Notes under the pieces: model-generated
What the model saw: only the letters and a program-made list of their open reading frames with translations
Told to the model about the DNA's origin: nothing
Database searches by the model: none
Shown: in pieces, positions 55,930 through 63,324 of the stretch
Layout: every line of letters starts with the position of its first letter
How positions within the stretch are numbered: the first letter of the stretch is position 1
Position numbers and translations under genes: made by a program
Origin: JBBPZA01 sp963797015
GTDB lineage: Bacteria; Actinomycetota; Thermoleophilia; Solirubrobacterales; Solirubrobacteraceae
Assembly: GCA_963797015.1 (NCBI GenBank)
Contig: CAWCNV010000006.1
Coordinates: forward strand, 372,001-436,000
Reading direction: 5' to 3'
Length of the DNA: 64,000 nt

Positions 55930-56196
55930 ATAGCCACGCCGGAAGACAGACGGTCGGGCGTGCTGGTCCGCACCATCGGCGAGCTGTTCTGGGTGATCGC
56001 GCTCGCCGTGATCGTCGTCTACGTGTTCTTCCTGGTCCTGGGCGCGCTGTCTCCGGGCGACGTCGTCGCCCTCTCGGTCCTCGTAGCGGTGCTGGTCCTG
56101 CTCTACGGCGTGCGGGCCTTCTGGCGCTCGCGCCATCCGCTCGAGGAGGGGCGCGACCCGCGCATCGTCAGCGCTCGCGAGCGCCGCGGTTTCTGA
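55930..56196 (+). CDS. Small membrane protein, possible ATA start
   Basis: Up to 88 residues: hydrophilic start (ATPEDRRSG), then LFWVIALAVIVVYVFFLVLGAL and VVALSVLVAVLVLLYGVRAFW as two membrane segments, and a basic C-terminal tail (HPLEEGRDPRIVSARERRGF). Canonical annotation would start at GTG 55960 (78 residues). The ribosome site GGGAGG fits only the ATA at 55930. No family recognised. Confidence 0.6.
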   Translation: MATPEDRRSGVLVRTIGELFWVIALAVIVVYVFFLVLGALSPGDVVALSVLVAVLVLLYGVRAFWRSRHPLEEGRDPRIVSARERRGF

Positions 56197-56298
56197 CTCG
56201 ATAGCCGCGCCGGCGGCCCCCGCTGCCGGTTCGATCATCGGTCTCTCATCGCCGCCGCCCACACTTCACGCCGTGCCGGCGATCAGCCGATACGGGTG

Positions 56299-56448
56299 AT
56301 GAGCATGCCGAGATCGGGCTTGCCCTTCTACGCTGTCGCCCTCCTCGCCGGGGTCGCCGCGGGGCTGGTGGCCCGTTCGGCCGTCGTGTCCGGAGTCGTG
56401 GCGCTCGCCGTGGCCTTGGCCTGGATCGCTCTCGGAGGGCATAGGTGA
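56299..56448 (+). CDS. Tiny hydrophobic membrane peptide
   Basis: A 49-residue ORF: MSMPRSGLPFYAVALLAGVA followed by a nearly continuous Ala/Val/Leu stretch (GLVARSAVVSGVVALAVALAWIALGG). Its TGA overlaps the GTG start of the aminotransferase (GTGA), the same coupling used by authentic gene pairs here. Short and unsupported by homology I can recognise, but placement suggests it is translated. Confidence 0.5.
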   Translation: MSMPRSGLPFYAVALLAGVAAGLVARSAVVSGVVALAVALAWIALGGHR

Positions 56449-57506
56449 ACAGCACGATCAACCCAACACCCACGGAGGTCCGCGACGACGCCGCGAGCTT
56501 CGCAATCGGCTTCGACCATCGCGACCGCGAGCGCCTGCACGCGCTCTGGGACCGCGTGCTCGACTCCGAGCGCTGGTCGCACGCCGAAATGGTCACGGCC
56601 TTCGAGCAGGCGTGGGAGCGCCACAACGGGCTGGAGAGCGTCGCGCTCTCGAGCTGGACCGGCGGCGCGCTGGCCGCGCTCGAGTGGGCCGGAGTGCGAG
56701 GGCAGGCCGTTCTGTGCCCATCCAACACCTTCATGGCCACGCCGCTGTCGATCATCGCCGCCGGCGGGCGCCCGGTGTTCGTCGACTGCAATCGCGAAGA
56801 CCTGTGCCTGTCGTTCGCCGACTTCGAGGCCAAGGCGCGGGCCCACCGCCCGCGCGCCGCGTGGCTCGTGCACATCGGCGGCCACCTGGCCTTCGAGAGC
56901 GAGCGCATCGCCGCCTACTGCGCCGAGCACGGCATCGTGCTGCTCGAGGACTGCGCCCACGCCCATGGCGCGAGCTGGAACGGCCGCCGGCCGGGCACCT
57001 GGGGCGACGCGGGCGTGTACTCGCTCTACGCGACGAAGACGATCTCGACCGGGGAGGGCGGCGTGCTGGTCACCCGCCACCCGGAGCTGGCGGAGTTCAC
57101 GCGGCGTTACCGCGACTACGGGAAGCCCGACCACTCCGCTCCCGGCCTCAACTTCCGCATGAGCGAGTTCACGGCCGCCCTGGGGCTCGTCCAGGTCGAG
57201 CGCCTCGCCGACATCGTCCGGTGGAAGAACCAGTATGCGCGCGCAGTGCTCGACGAGCGCCACCCAGGCCGCCTGCGGCTCCCGGACGGGATGACCTCGG
57301 GCCTCTACAAGTACGTGGTATTCGATCCGGTCGAGCGCTCGACCGGCAAGGTCTACGACCAGCCGTGCCATCGCCTGCTCGGCGACGCCGGCGAGCTGCC
57401 CAACACCGACTGGGTCGCCACCAACCACTGGTGCGTGCCGCTGTACTACCGCGGCGGGCGCGAGGGGATTGGTGCGGGCGGGCGCGACGGAGGCGGCGCG
57501 GCGTGA
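56445..57506 (+). CDS. DegT/DnrJ/EryC1/StrS-family aminotransferase
   Basis: PLP-dependent sugar aminotransferase, 353 residues. Substrate and PLP region: ALSSWTGGALAALEWAGVRGQ, PSNTFMATPLSIIAAGGRPVFVD (split), the PLP Asp in LLEDCAHAHGA and the Schiff-base Lys in YSLYATKTISTGEGGV. The C-terminal end has NHWCVPLYY. GTG start coupled to the tiny membrane ORF; overlaps the next gene (GTGA). With the following genes it probably makes and transfers an amino sugar for a surface glycan or glycolipid. Confidence 0.88.
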   Translation: MNSTINPTPTEVRDDAASFAIGFDHRDRERLHALWDRVLDSERWSHAEMVTAFEQAWERHNGLESVALSSWTGGALAALEWAGVRGQAVLCPSNTFMATPLSIIAAGGRPVFVDCNREDLCLSFADFEAKARAHRPRAAWLVHIGGHLAFESERIAAYCAEHGIVLLEDCAHAHGASWNGRRPGTWGDAGVYSLYATKTISTGEGGVLVTRHPELAEFTRRYRDYGKPDHSAPGLNFRMSEFTAALGLVQVERLADIVRWKNQYARAVLDERHPGRLRLPDGMTSGLYKYVVFDPVERSTGKVYDQPCHRLLGDAGELPNTDWVATNHWCVPLYYRGGREGIGAGGRDGGGAA

Positions 57507-59638
57507 GGCGCGTGCTCGTCACCGGCGGGTCGGGCTTCATCGGCTCGCACGTCGTCGACCGCCTGCTGGAGCACGGGCTCGAGCCCCGCATCCTCGACCT
57601 CGAGCCCTCGCGCTACCACCGCAACGGGTCGGTGGAGACGTGCCTGGGCTCGATCAACGACCACGAAGCCTGCGTGCGCGCGATGACCGGCTGCGACGCG
57701 GTGGTCCACCTCGCGGCGGTGGCCGACGTCGACAAGCTCGACGCGGATCCGAGCGGCGCTGAGGAGATCAACACGCGCGGCACGCTCACGGTCCTGCGCG
57801 CGGCGGCTGAGGCCGGCGTCAAGCGCTTCGTCTACGCGAGCTCGATCTGGGTCTACAGCGACTGCCAGGAGCCGACGGTGGACGAGGACAGCTCGATCGC
57901 CGCCCCGCAGCACTTCTACACCGCGACCAAGCTGGCCGGCGAGCTGTACTGCCGCGCCTACGCCGAGCGGGCGGGGGTCGAGTGGTCCATCCTGCGCTTC
58001 GGGATCCCGTACGGCCCGCGCGCGCGGCCGACCACCGTGATCGCCGCCTTCACCGACAAGGCGGTGGCCGGCGATCCGCTGACGATCGCCGGTGACGGGC
58101 TGCAGACGCGGCGCTTCGTCTACGTCGAGGACCTCGCCGAGGGCGTCGTGCTCACCGTGCGCAGCAGGCGCGCCGGGCGCATCTACAACCTCGCCGGCGC
58201 CGAGGACGTGACGATCCTCGAAGTGGCCGAGGCCGTGCGCGACGCGGTCGGCGACGCGCGCATCGTCCACGTCGAGGGCCGGCGCGCCGACTTCGGCGGC
58301 AAGGAGGTGCTCTCGCGGCGCGCGCACGAGGAGCTCGGCTGGACGGCGGCCACCCCGCTGCACGAGGGCGTTCGCCGCTACGTCGAGTGGCGCCTCAACG
58401 GCGCGGCCACGTCGACCAACGGCGCGGGAGGCCGGCCCGCGACGCGCGACCCCCGCTACCTGATCTTCAGCGCCGACATCGGCGCCGGCCACGACCTGCC
58501 GGCCAAGGCGGTCGGCGAGGAGCTCGTGGCCGAGGGCGAGGGCGCCGATGTAGAGGTCGTCGACGGCCTGGCCGCGATGGGACGGTTCCTCGAGCACCTG
58601 GGTCGCGACGGGAGCTGGACGATCTTCCGCCATGCGCCGTGGTTCTTCGGGATCCAGTACTTCTTCCTGTCGCTGTTCGCGCCCACCCGGTGGTTCGCGA
58701 ACAAGGCGTTGTACTGGATCGCGGGCCGCCGTCTGCTGCGCCTGGTGGAGGAGCGCGGCCCCGAGGCGGTCATATCCACCTATCCGGGGACCACCGCGAT
58801 CCTCGGCGAGCTCAGACGTCACGGGCGGCTGAAGGTGCCGCTCTACTCGTCGATCACCGACCTGGCCGGGCTGCGCTTCTGGGCGCACCCCGGGGTCGAC
58901 ATGCACTTCGTGATCCACGAGGAGTCGATCGCCGAGGTCGAGCGCATCGCCGGAGAGGGCAGCGCGCGCTGGGCGCGGCCGCCCACCGCTCCGGAGTTCC
59001 TGCGCCCGCGCGGGCGGGCCGAGGCTCGCGCGTCGCTCGGCCTGCCCACGACGGGCAAGGTCGTGCTCGTCTCGGGCGGAGGCTGGGGTGTGGGCAGGCT
59101 CGACCGCGCGGTCCGGACCGCGCTCGAGCTCGAGGACGTCACCGTCGTGTGCCTCACCGGGCACAACGACGAGGCTCGCGCGCGGCTGGAGAAGCGCTTC
59201 GGAGGCGACGATCGCGTGCTCGTACGCGGGTTCACCGACCGCATGTCCGACCACCTGGCGGCCGCCGACGTGCTCATCCACTCGACGGCCGGGCTCACGG
59301 TGCTCGAGGCGCAGATCCGCGGCTGCCACGTGATCTCCTACGGCTTCGCGTTCGGCCACGTGCGTCGCAACAACGCCGCCTACCGCCGCTTCGGGCTGGC
59401 CGACGCGCCGCGCTCGCGTCGTGCCCTGCGCGCGGTGCTGGCGCGCTGCCTGCGCACCGAGCGGCCGCCCGACCCGAGCTTCGCGGCGCTCCCGACGACG
59501 GCTTCGTTCGTAGTCGCCCGGGCGCGCAAGCCGCGCTTCGCGGTGATCCCGGCGATCCGCGTCCGCATGGTCCGCGCGGTGGCCGTCGGCGGCCCGGCTG
59601 CCCTGATGGCCAGCCTGTGGACCCTCCACCACTTCTGA
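57503..59638 (+). CDS. Fusion: NAD-dependent sugar epimerase + MGDG synthase/MurG-like glycosyltransferase
   Basis: A single 711-residue frame. Residues 1-300 are a complete extended SDR sugar epimerase: VLVTGGSGFIGSHVVDRLLEHG, VVHLAAVADVDKL, the Y-x-x-x-K pair in FYTATKLAGE and RRFVYVEDLAEG. After a linker (NGAATSTNGAGGRPATRDP) residues about 320-700 form a GT28-type glycosyltransferase: IFSADIGAGHDLPAKAVGEE (the MGDG synthase N-terminal glycine/His motif), VLVSGGGWGVGRLD and HSTAGLTVLEAQIRGC, the nucleotide-sugar site. Such a fusion would make and transfer a sugar in one polypeptide, perhaps to a diacylglycerol. GTG start overlaps the aminotransferase stop. Confidence 0.88.
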   Translation: MRRVLVTGGSGFIGSHVVDRLLEHGLEPRILDLEPSRYHRNGSVETCLGSINDHEACVRAMTGCDAVVHLAAVADVDKLDADPSGAEEINTRGTLTVLRAAAEAGVKRFVYASSIWVYSDCQEPTVDEDSSIAAPQHFYTATKLAGELYCRAYAERAGVEWSILRFGIPYGPRARPTTVIAAFTDKAVAGDPLTIAGDGLQTRRFVYVEDLAEGVVLTVRSRRAGRIYNLAGAEDVTILEVAEAVRDAVGDARIVHVEGRRADFGGKEVLSRRAHEELGWTAATPLHEGVRRYVEWRLNGAATSTNGAGGRPATRDPRYLIFSADIGAGHDLPAKAVGEELVAEGEGADVEVVDGLAAMGRFLEHLGRDGSWTIFRHAPWFFGIQYFFLSLFAPTRWFANKALYWIAGRRLLRLVEERGPEAVISTYPGTTAILGELRRHGRLKVPLYSSITDLAGLRFWAHPGVDMHFVIHEESIAEVERIAGEGSARWARPPTAPEFLRPRGRAEARASLGLPTTGKVVLVSGGGWGVGRLDRAVRTALELEDVTVVCLTGHNDEARARLEKRFGGDDRVLVRGFTDRMSDHLAAADVLIHSTAGLTVLEAQIRGCHVISYGFAFGHVRRNNAAYRRFGLADAPRSRRALRAVLARCLRTERPPDPSFAALPTTASFVVARARKPRFAVIPAIRVRMVRAVAVGGPAALMASLWTLHHF

Positions 59639-60336
59639 GCTCCGCTGGCCGCCTGCTCGCCCCGCTCGCCTTCGCCGCGGCGGGCGTCCATTCGCTTCCT
59701 GCCCTGGCCCCTGTGGCGCCGCCGGTGGCCGACGCGCTGGGCGTGCGCAGGCGCATCGACGCCGAGACGGCCGTGGCGCTCACCTTCGACGACGGTCCCC
59801 ATCCCGAGGGCACGCCGGCGGCCCTGGACGCGCTTGCGGCCGCGGGCGCGCGGGCGACCTTCTTCCTGGTCGGCGAGCAGGTGCGGCGCTTCCCGGAGCT
59901 GGCGGCCGAGGTGGTCGCACGCGGGCACGCCGTGGCGCTGCACTGCGACCGGCACCGCAACCTGCTGCGCCTGACGCCGCGGGCGATCCGCGCCGACCTC
60001 GAACGCGCGGCGGCGGCGGTGGCGGACGCGACCGGCCGGCGCCCGCGCCTGCAACGCCCGCCCTACGGGATCTTCTCGGCCGCAGGGCTGCGCGCCGTCC
60101 GCGGGCTCGGCCTGGCGCCGCTGCTGTGGTCGAAGTGGGGGCGCGACTGGACGGCGTCGGCCACCGCCGAGTCCGTCGCCACGCTGGCGCTCGACGGCAT
60201 CGGTCCGGGCGACGTCGTGCTCCTGCACGACGCCGACCACTACAGCGTGCCCGGCTCATGGCGGGCGACGGTCGCTGCGCTGCCGCCGATCCTCGACCGC
60301 CTGCAGGTGCTCGGGCTCGAGACGGTGACCCTCTAG
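59635..60336 (+). CDS. Polysaccharide deacetylase (NodB-like), possible CTG start
   Basis: Carbohydrate esterase 4 fold that removes N-acetyl groups from glycans. 233 residues from CTG 59635. Motif 1 ALTFDDGPHPEGT (catalytic and metal Asp), motif 2 HAVALHCDRHRN (metal His; usual H-x-x-x-H becomes H-C-D-R-H), motif 3 RLQRPPYGIFSA and motif 5 VVLLHDAD. The N-terminal hydrophobic segment (LLAPLAFAAAGVHSLPALAP) is retained only if translation begins at the CTG that overlaps the preceding stop (CTGA). GTG 59713 is the first canonical alternative. Confidence 0.85.
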   Translation: MSSAGRLLAPLAFAAAGVHSLPALAPVAPPVADALGVRRRIDAETAVALTFDDGPHPEGTPAALDALAAAGARATFFLVGEQVRRFPELAAEVVARGHAVALHCDRHRNLLRLTPRAIRADLERAAAAVADATGRRPRLQRPPYGIFSAAGLRAVRGLGLAPLLWSKWGRDWTASATAESVATLALDGIGPGDVVLLHDADHYSVPGSWRATVAALPPILDRLQVLGLETVTL

Positions 60337-61136
60337 TGCGGCAGCGCGACGCGCAGCACGCTCTGCCCGCTGTGGCTCGGGTTGCCGTCGTCGGGCTCGA
60401 AGGAGAGGTCGAGGTAGCCGTAGCGGCTGCGCGACGCCGGGAGCCGCACGGCGAGACGGACGCTCGGCCCGCGCAGGCGTGCGACCGGGCGGGCGTCGAC
60501 GATGGAATTGAAGAGCCACAGCTCATACGTGCCGCGCTTCAGCCCGCGCACGTCGAGGCGCAGGCTCCCGTCGCCCGCGAGCGAGCCGCCGGCCCGCGGC
60601 CCCTCGGCCTGGCCCGGCAGCGCCCTGAGCGAGAGCGAACGCGACCCGCTCGATCCGCTCGACCCGCCGCCGCCACTCGCGACCGCGAGCACGAGCGCGA
60701 CGACCCCCGCGGCGACCACCGCGACCAGCAACGCGAGCAGGAACCGCCGCCGCCGCGGACCGGCCTCCTCCGGGATCCCCTTCGTCGCTTCCTCCGCGGG
60801 AGCGGCCGCCTTCGCGGTTCCCTCAGCGGCTCCCTCGGCCTCGCCCGCCCTCGTCCCGCTCCCGCCCATGGCGCCGTCGCCTGAGGCCCGCCCGCCGCCG
60901 CCGATCACGCGGCGCAGGCCCGGCTCGACCTCCTCGACCGGCACGTCGGCGTCGTCGGCGAGTCGCTCGAGGATCGCTCCGCGGCGCGCGGCGACGCTGT
61001 CGGCGCTGGTTCCGACCAGCGTCGCGATCACCGGGTCGTCGAGCTTGCGGACGAGCCAGAGGTCGAGCAGCGCGCGGCTGCCCGGGTCGAGACGGCCCGA
61101 CGCCTCGGCCAGACGGTCAAGGGACGAAGACGGCAT
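60333..61136 (-). CDS. Membrane protein with sigma-region-4-like HTH and extracytoplasmic domain
   Basis: A 267-residue protein. N-terminal helices (residues 8-55: LDPGSRALLDLWLVRKLDD, SADSVAARRGAILERLADD) look like a sigma-70 region 4 helix-turn-helix. An Ala/Glu/Gly linker, an arginine cluster and one membrane helix follow (RRRRFLLALLVAVVAAGVV, about 127-150). The outer part has RGTYELWLFNSIVDARPVA and YGYLDLSFEPDDGNPSHSG, resembling the anti-sigma K (RskA) C-terminal type of beta domain. Probably a one-component membrane signalling protein, coupling an outer signal to DNA binding or sigma interaction. The stop shares CTAG with the deacetylase. Confidence 0.7.
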   Translation of the reverse strand: MPSSSLDRLAEASGRLDPGSRALLDLWLVRKLDDPVIATLVGTSADSVAARRGAILERLADDADVPVEEVEPGLRRVIGGGGRASGDGAMGGSGTRAGEAEGAAEGTAKAAAPAEEATKGIPEEAGPRRRRFLLALLVAVVAAGVVALVLAVASGGGGSSGSSGSRSLSLRALPGQAEGPRAGGSLAGDGSLRLDVRGLKRGTYELWLFNSIVDARPVARLRGPSVRLAVRLPASRSRYGYLDLSFEPDDGNPSHSGQSVLRVALPH

Positions 61137-61154
61137 GGGGGAGGGAGTAGCCAG

Positions 61155-61160
61155 TATTCT
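61155..61160 (+). promoter_or_regulatory. -10 box (TATTCT) of the DUF4397-LysM gene
   Basis: TATTCT would give a leader of about 40 nt containing the AGGGGG ribosome site for the TTG start at 61209. Confidence 0.45.
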
Positions 61161-61208
61161 GGATTCAACGGCGGCCTATCGCGGGCTTCCGTGTCGCAGG
61201 GGGCCGCG

Positions 61209-62105
61209 TTGAAGAAGCTCAGTGTCGCACTTACCGGCTCGGTGGTCGCAGGCCTCGTCGTGCACCCCGCGCAGGCACTGGCCGACGCCTTCGTGCGCTT
61301 CGTGCACGCCGTCCCGGGCGCCCCGAGCGCACGCCTGAGCGCGGGCACCGGCGCCCGGCTCGCGCCGCTGGGAACCGAACCCTTCGCCGGCGCGAGCCCC
61401 TACCGCGACGTCCCCGCCGGCACCTACGACTGGAGCCTGAACGCGGCCGCCGGCGGCAAGCAGCTGGCCAAGGGCGCGGGCGTCGCGTTCTCGGACGGCT
61501 CGTGGACGCTGATCGCCACCGCCAAGGACGGCGACGTGCAGATGCTGAAGTTCCGCGACCAGCGACCGCGCGAGGGCGTAGCCCTGCTGCGCGTCATCCA
61601 CGCCGCTCCCGAGCTCGGCGCGCCCAACCTCATGGTCGGCTCGCGCACCGTGGCCAAGGCCGTGCCATTCGGAAAGGCGACCGACTACCTCACGCTGAAG
61701 CCCGGCACCTACCGCCTGGAGGCCGTGGCGCCGTCGAGCGGCCAGGTGGTGGTCGAGCAGCGCGTGACCGTGAAGGCCGGTCAGGCGAAGACCGCGATCG
61801 TGATGGGCACCCGCGGGATGTCGACCCGCGTGGTGACCGTGCTCGACGACGGCAACCCCGGAGAAGGTCGCCGCGCCGGAGGCGGCGGGGGAGCGGGCGG
61901 TGGCGCGAGCCAGCAGCGCCCCGAGGAGGTCGTCGTCCACCCCGGCGACTCGCTGTGGTCGATCGCCCTCCACAAGCTCGGCGACGACACGTCGCCGGCG
62001 GCGCTCGCCGATTACGTGGAACGGATGTGGTCGCGCAACGCGCACCACGTGGCCAGCGGACGCCCCGACCTGATCCCGGTCGGCGCGCGCCTGATCCTGC
62101 CCTGA
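61209..62105 (+). CDS. Secreted DUF4397 + LysM protein
   Basis: A 298-residue exported protein. Start TTG 61209 gives a good signal peptide (MKKLSVALTGSVVAGLVVHP, cleavage near AQALADA) and has AGGGGG 5 nt upstream; GTG 61191 would add six residues. DUF4397 domain about 25-200 (FVRFVHAVPGAPSARLS, RVIHAAPELGAPNLMV), a Gly-rich linker, then a LysM-like domain (VVHPGDSLWSIALHKLGDD, near 238-298), which binds peptidoglycan. Divergent from the HTH-membrane gene across about 70 bp, which may regulate it. Confidence 0.8.
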   Translation: MKKLSVALTGSVVAGLVVHPAQALADAFVRFVHAVPGAPSARLSAGTGARLAPLGTEPFAGASPYRDVPAGTYDWSLNAAAGGKQLAKGAGVAFSDGSWTLIATAKDGDVQMLKFRDQRPREGVALLRVIHAAPELGAPNLMVGSRTVAKAVPFGKATDYLTLKPGTYRLEAVAPSSGQVVVEQRVTVKAGQAKTAIVMGTRGMSTRVVTVLDDGNPGEGRRAGGGGGAGGGASQQRPEEVVVHPGDSLWSIALHKLGDDTSPAALADYVERMWSRNAHHVASGRPDLIPVGARLILP

Positions 62106-62108
62106 CCC

Positions 62109-63257
62109 TCAGGCGGCCCGCGCGCCGGTCTCCTGCGGCTCGCGCCTACCGGCGCTCAGCCGCGGCGGCGAGGCGAGCTCGGGCGGCGCGATGCGCAGGT
62201 AGCGGTCGAAGACCCAGCGCGTGAGCCGGCGCGAGCGGAAGGCGACGGTGACCGCGTAGGCGACCGGCGGCGGCAGGCGCGGCACCAGCCACTGGACGCC
62301 GAGCAGCCAGTTGAACTTCCATGCGTGCGAGCGCGAGAATGCGGCGTAACGCTTCAGCGCCTGCTCGCGCTCGCGGTTGCCTTCGACCACCGCCCGCAGC
62401 TCGCGCCCGCACGCGATCCCGAAGTACAGCGCGGTTCGGATCCCCTCGGCCGTGGTGGGCAGGCAGTGACCGGCCGAGTCGCCGACGAAGAACACACGGT
62501 CCTCGGTTGCCGGGCGGATCTTGTGCGGGATCCAGTTGCCCTGGTAGCGCACGGCCGGCACCTCGACGTCCGCCGCCAGCCGCACCGTCGGCTCCTTGAC
62601 GTGGTAGCGCGGGTCGAACGACCCGACGCCGACGCGCAGCTCGCCGTCGGCGGGGAACGACCACCCGTAGCCCGCGGGCACGTAGCGCCGATCGAGCCAC
62701 AGCTCCATGTCCTCGCCCGACCCGTGCGGGTGGACCTCGAGGCCGCGCGAGAGGCGCGCTTCGGGCGGCTGGACGTTCTCAGAGCGCCCGAGCACCCGGC
62801 GCCAGCCCAGCGCGTCGACGATCAGCGGCGAGCGCAGGTCGCCGCGGTCGGTGCGCACGACGTCGCCCTCCCGGCCCTCGACCTTGGCCGTCTCGAAGCG
62901 CGCGTCGCCGCACTGGTCCCACAGCAGGCGGCACAGGGTCCCGTAGTCGAAGGTCGAGAAGCTCCAGGGCAGCGGCCAGCGGCTCGTGCCGTAGGGCGTG
63001 TGGACCACGAGCTCGTGAAAGGTCTGCTGCAGCGAGCCCTCGAGCCCCATCGCGTACAGCCACGAGGTGGGAATGCCGCAGGCCGACGTCTGGCGCTCGC
63101 CGATCTCGTAGCGGTCGAGCACCAGCACCCGCGCGCCGCTCCCCGCGAGCTCGCGGGCGACGGCGAGCCCGCCGAAGCTCGCGCCGCAGACGAGCACGTC
63201 CCACGTCCCCGTCAGCGGGGTGCGAGCGGCCCCGCGCTTGGTCGCCCTGACCGGCAT
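62109..63257 (-). CDS. Geranylgeranyl reductase-family FAD oxidoreductase (paralogue 2)
   Basis: A 382-residue flavoprotein starting MPVRATKRGAARTPL at ATG 63257, with a TACCAT box ending 8 nt upstream. FAD motif VLVCGASFGGLAVARELAGSG and the second motif VFFVGDSAGHCLPTTAEGI. It aligns along its full length with the gene at 38790-39926, sharing segments such as GDARFETAKVEGREG, VDALGWRRVL and FGIACGRELRAV. The C-terminal parts diverge. No prenyl-synthesis gene is adjacent here. Confidence 0.85.
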   Translation of the reverse strand: MPVRATKRGAARTPLTGTWDVLVCGASFGGLAVARELAGSGARVLVLDRYEIGERQTSACGIPTSWLYAMGLEGSLQQTFHELVVHTPYGTSRWPLPWSFSTFDYGTLCRLLWDQCGDARFETAKVEGREGDVVRTDRGDLRSPLIVDALGWRRVLGRSENVQPPEARLSRGLEVHPHGSGEDMELWLDRRYVPAGYGWSFPADGELRVGVGSFDPRYHVKEPTVRLAADVEVPAVRYQGNWIPHKIRPATEDRVFFVGDSAGHCLPTTAEGIRTALYFGIACGRELRAVVEGNREREQALKRYAAFSRSHAWKFNWLLGVQWLVPRLPPPVAYAVTVAFRSRRLTRWVFDRYLRIAPPELASPPRLSAGRREPQETGARAA

Positions 63258-63265
63258 CGGAGAGC

Positions 63266-63271
63266 ATGGTA
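63266..63271 (-). promoter_or_regulatory. -10 box (TACCAT) of reductase paralogue 2, leaderless
   Basis: The minus strand reads TACCAT, ending 8 nt before the ATG at 63257. Confidence 0.5.
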
Positions 63272-63310
63272 AGGCGCCGCGGGCGAGCAGGTGGGCGGCC
63301 ATCCGTTCGC

Positions 63311-63316
63311 TAACCT
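63311..63316 (+). promoter_or_regulatory. -10 box (TAACCT) of rpsA, leaderless
   Basis: TAACCT ends 8 nt before the rpsA ATG at 63325. No ribosome site is present. Confidence 0.55.
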
Positions 63317-63324
63317 CCCCGCGA

